From NCBI GenBank assembly GCA_964415525.1, contig CAYQAS010000098.1, positions 1-16,405 of the forward strand: a stretch of DNA of 16,405 bases, in the 5' to 3' direction. This DNA is from CAZPUI01 sp964415525. GTDB lineage: Bacteria; Acidobacteriota; Holophagae; Holophagales; Holophagaceae. Below the pieces are notes generated by a model. That model was not told where the DNA came from. It did no database searches and saw only the letters and a program-made list of their open reading frames with translations. Within the stretch, counting starts at the first letter, position 1. Every line of letters starts with the position of its first letter. Of this stretch, positions 14,590 to 16,405 are shown piece after piece. The translations under genes were made by a program, and so were the position numbers.

Positions 14590-14614
14590 ACCGGACGAGG
14601 AAAGGAACCCTTCG

Positions 14615-15577
14615 ATGCTGCTCGTATTCTGTGAACTGAAAGACGCCAAGATCCGCAAACCCTCGCTCGAGGTCCTCTCGGAAGCACGCCGCATGGCGGA
14701 TGCCGCAGGAATCCAGGTCGCTGCCCTCTTCGTGGGGGCCAGCGTCGCTGGAGCCCAGGACGCCGCAGCCCATGGAGCCGATGCCATTTTCACGGTGGAA
14801 GCTTCCGCGCTGGCGAGCTACAGCTCGGATCTCTTCGCACGTGCCATCGCCCAGACCGTGACCGCTAAGGGAGCCACCATCCTCCTTGGCGCCGCCACTC
14901 CTGCTGGCAAGGATGCCCTGCCCCGCGTCGCCGCTCTGCTCGAGGCCGGTTACGCCGCGGATGTGACGGGACTGTCGCTGGTGAACGGCAAGCTGCAGGT
15001 GGTTCGCCCCACCTTCGCAGGCAAGGCCAATGCCACCGTGGATTTCAACACCGCCATCCAGGTGGCCACGGTGCGTCCGAACACCTTCCCCGTCGCCGAT
15101 GCTGCCAAGGCGGGCACAACCGAAGCCCTTCCCGTGCCTGATGGTGGATTCCTCGCCGTGGTGAAGGAACTCCTCGCCAAGGGCGGCGGCAAGGTCGATC
15201 TCACGGAAGCCGACATCATCGTGTCCGGTGGACGCGGGATGAAGGATGGCGCCAGCTTCCAGCTCCTCGAAGACCTGGCGGAGGCCCTCGGCGGCGTCGT
15301 GGGTGCCAGTCGTGCCGCCGTGGACGCGGGCTGGGGCATCCCTCACAGCATGCAGGTCGGACAGACCGGCAAGGTCGTCAGCCCGACCCTCTACATTGCC
15401 TGCGGCATCAGCGGCGCCATTCAGCACGTCGCCGGCATGTCCAGCTCCAAGGTCATCGTCGCCATTAACAAGGACCCTGAAGCGCCCATCTTCAAGCTGG
15501 CCAATTACGGCATCGTCGGCGACCTGTTCGAAGTCGTCCCCGAAATTACGAAGGCGGTGCGAGCCATCAAAGGCTGA
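14615..15577 (+). CDS. etfA: Electron transfer flavoprotein alpha subunit
   Basis: EtfA carries the redox-active FAD of the ETF dimer. The 320-aa product has an N-terminal alpha/beta domain (MLLVFCELKDAKIRKPSLEV) and a C-terminal FAD domain. The FAD domain shows SGGRGM with Arg207, QVGQTGKVVSP (Gln250-Thr251), YIACGISGAIQH and AINKDPEAPIFKLANYGIVGDL, which together form the EtfA signature. ATG 14615 has AAGGA eight bases upstream and aligns with family starts; the open frame extends to 14477 but that part overlaps etfB. A strong terminator follows. The pair forms a simple two-gene operon. Confidence 0.95.
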   Translation: MLLVFCELKDAKIRKPSLEVLSEARRMADAAGIQVAALFVGASVAGAQDAAAHGADAIFTVEASALASYSSDLFARAIAQTVTAKGATILLGAATPAGKDALPRVAALLEAGYAADVTGLSLVNGKLQVVRPTFAGKANATVDFNTAIQVATVRPNTFPVADAAKAGTTEALPVPDGGFLAVVKELLAKGGGKVDLTEADIIVSGGRGMKDGASFQLLEDLAEALGGVVGASRAAVDAGWGIPHSMQVGQTGKVVSPTLYIACGISGAIQHVAGMSSSKVIVAINKDPEAPIFKLANYGIVGDLFEVVPEITKAVRAIKG

Positions 15578-15592
15578 CGTAAGTCGATTTCC

Positions 15593-15628
15593 ATGAAATC
15601 AGCCCGGCAAATGCCGGGCTGATTTCAT
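15593..15628. terminator. 16-bp-stem terminator after etfA
   Basis: ATGAAATCAGCCCGGC (15593-15608) pairs perfectly with GCCGGGCTGATTTCAT (15613-15628) around AAAT. The GC core is followed by TGATTTCAT on the plus strand and by the same sequence on the minus strand, so it can act in both directions. Confidence 0.8.
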
Positions 15629-15770
15629 GAGTGCCAGACATGTAAGGAGGCAAAGGACCGCGAGGCGCAAGGATCGCCCTTGAGGAAGGTCGGGGAAATG
15701 TCACAGAAGGCATCGGTAATATTTGGCCTGTCCCCGGGGTTGATGCGGGGACTCCATGTTGGGCCAGCTC
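15629..15770. other. Gene-free stretch between the etfA terminator and the transposase relic
   Basis: No coding frame with recognisable family content was seen. The only structure noted is GTCCCCG (15730-15736) and CGGGGAC (15746-15752), a seven-base stem with a nine-base loop. It may include the decayed end of the insertion sequence, but I could not identify a terminal repeat. Confidence 0.35.
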
Positions 15771-16231
15771 AGTGGCACTGAGGAACTCCGTCGGCCTGGG
15801 TAGCCAAGGCTGCAGTGCGGCCGCTCCTCGTCCGCCCGGCTTCGATTACGACCCGCGCTTCAGCCCGACTGGAGAAGGCTTCGGCATACAGGCACGCGTC
15901 CCTCAGCTTCTCGCGCCAACACCATTGCTCCAGGGCGATCCGGGCTGAATGTAGAAGGTATTGGCACCCGTCGTCATCGCAGGTCGTGCCCTCCTTCGTC
16001 CGGCCCGTTATCGCTCCGAACGAAGGAGGGCCAGCCTCTCTCGGCGAACAGCCGCCGAAGCGTGTGGAGCACGTCAGTAGTCTTGAATGACCCTGCCACC
16101 TCGATCGCCAGGAACTCCGCGGTGAACTCGTCTGTGCCCGTCAGGCACTTCACGACCTCCCCGTTCAAGCAGCTGTCGTGGACGAAGTCGTAGGACCAGA
16201 GGTGGTTGGGGTAATGCGCCCGCATCGGCAC
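15771..16231 (-). pseudogene. Frameshifted IS3-family transposase (OrfB, DDE integrase) relic
   Basis: On the minus strand, GTG 16231 opens a frame encoding the rve/DDE core of an IS3-type OrfB: PNHLWSYDFVHD (first Asp region), KCLTGTDEFTAEFLAIEV, LRRLFAERG and RSDNGP (second Asp), ending early at 15974. Homology then continues in changing frames: DDDGCQ, then TFYIQPGSPWSNGV (about 15918-15959), LRDACLYAEAFSSRAEARVVIEA (15838-15906), ERPHCSLGY (15800-15826) and PTEFLSATELAQH (about 15760-15795). This is the normal IS3 order, so one gene has been broken by several small indels. The catalytic Glu region is disrupted, and no intact OrfA or terminal repeats were found. Assembly errors near a sequence end are an alternative to true decay. 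Confidence 0.8.
15988..16031. repeat. 12-bp perfect inverted repeat around the transposase DNGP codons
   Basis: GCCCTCCTTCGT (15988-15999) and ACGAAGGAGGGC (16020-16031) are perfect reverse complements separated by 20 bp. On the minus strand the first arm encodes part of WPSFV and the spacer encodes RSDNGP. The second arm replaces the expected EF-containing segment. Confidence 0.85.
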
Positions 16232-16405
16232 GGTCTCGCCCGATCGGATCCGTCACCTTGGTCTCTGCCCAGAACCTGGAGGCCATGGGCCTGGAAAAGG
16301 CCATTGCATCGTCTCTTTCGGCGGTCATGACGCTCAAACAGGCACATATCTGCAGGTACAGGAACGCCCCCGAAGTACTTCGGGGGCGTGTGTTGATGTT
16401 AACGT
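16232..16405. other. Right-edge region without an identifiable gene
   Basis: Upstream of the transposase relic on the minus strand I see no further IS3 motif with confidence. A short frame ending in IGRDR may join the relic through one more frameshift. Besides the palindrome at 16364-16389, nothing recognisable was found. Confidence 0.3.
16364..16389. terminator. Perfect 26-bp palindrome, terminator-like
   Basis: Each half is 13 bases (ACGCCCCCGAAGT and its reverse complement). As RNA it would form a GC-rich stem of about 11 bp with a GTAC loop. No T-run follows on the visible strand. It could be the terminator of a unit that continues outside the window. Confidence 0.5.

Noticed and set aside
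13795..14793. 332-codon minus-strand frame over etfB/etfA
   Set aside because: It is antisense to two confidently identified ETF genes and shows no domain.
16074..16337. 87-codon minus-strand frame at the right edge as a separate gene
   Set aside because: More than half overlaps the transposase relic in the wrong frame; the remainder has no recognisable motif.

Overview
This is a gene-dense, high-GC segment of a diderm (LPS-bearing) bacterial chromosome. The outer-membrane LPS assembly lipoprotein LptE, an ECF sigma with a zinc-finger anti-sigma, class II FBPase, an ETF pair and HDOD/GGDEF regulators all fit a Gram-negative-type cell. My guess from gene style is Acidobacteriota (Holophagaceae/Geothrix-like), but that is inference and no marker in the window settles it. 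No rRNA, tRNA, CRISPR array or prophage was seen.

Left part (1-4300): the 3' two-thirds of the helicase region of mfd enters from the left edge, and its first ~50 bases are anomalous. It converges on a minus-strand HDOD regulator with a degenerate receiver domain. Across a 249-bp divergent gap from the HDOD gene lies a membrane-bound GGDEF diguanylate cyclase with a Cys-rich tail.

Stress-response operon (5909-4289, minus): ECF sigma factor, membrane ZAS-type anti-sigma factor and a small exported LTXXQ (Spy/CpxP/CnrX-like) protein, the first two joined by an ATGA overlap. The layout resembles a sigma/anti-sigma/periplasmic-sensor cassette for envelope or metal stress. Its last gene overlaps the end of the diguanylate cyclase gene by 4 bp.

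Plus-strand operon (5978-8093): hpt, lptE and holA are joined by TGATG stop/start overlaps, linking purine salvage, LPS export and the replication clamp loader. Two hairpins separate it from the next block.

Long minus-strand block (12844-8133): murG, a degenerate S41/PDZ protein, a divergent polysaccharide deacetylase (YibQ type), cutA and glpX, tightly spaced and ending in an intrinsic terminator that overlaps the glpX stop codon. The first three form an envelope/peptidoglycan group.

Right part (12970-16405, plus): an exported CsgG/LpoB-like protein followed by a strong hairpin, then etfB-etfA ending in a 16-bp-stem terminator. The last ~770 bp hold no intact gene. They carry a badly frameshifted minus-strand IS3-family transposase relic with a 12-bp inverted repeat at its DNGP motif, and a perfect 26-bp palindrome near the edge. 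Most of the window is ordinary core genome. The best second-look items are the sigma/anti-sigma/LTXXQ cassette, the apparently inactive S41 protein beside murG, and the transposase relic.
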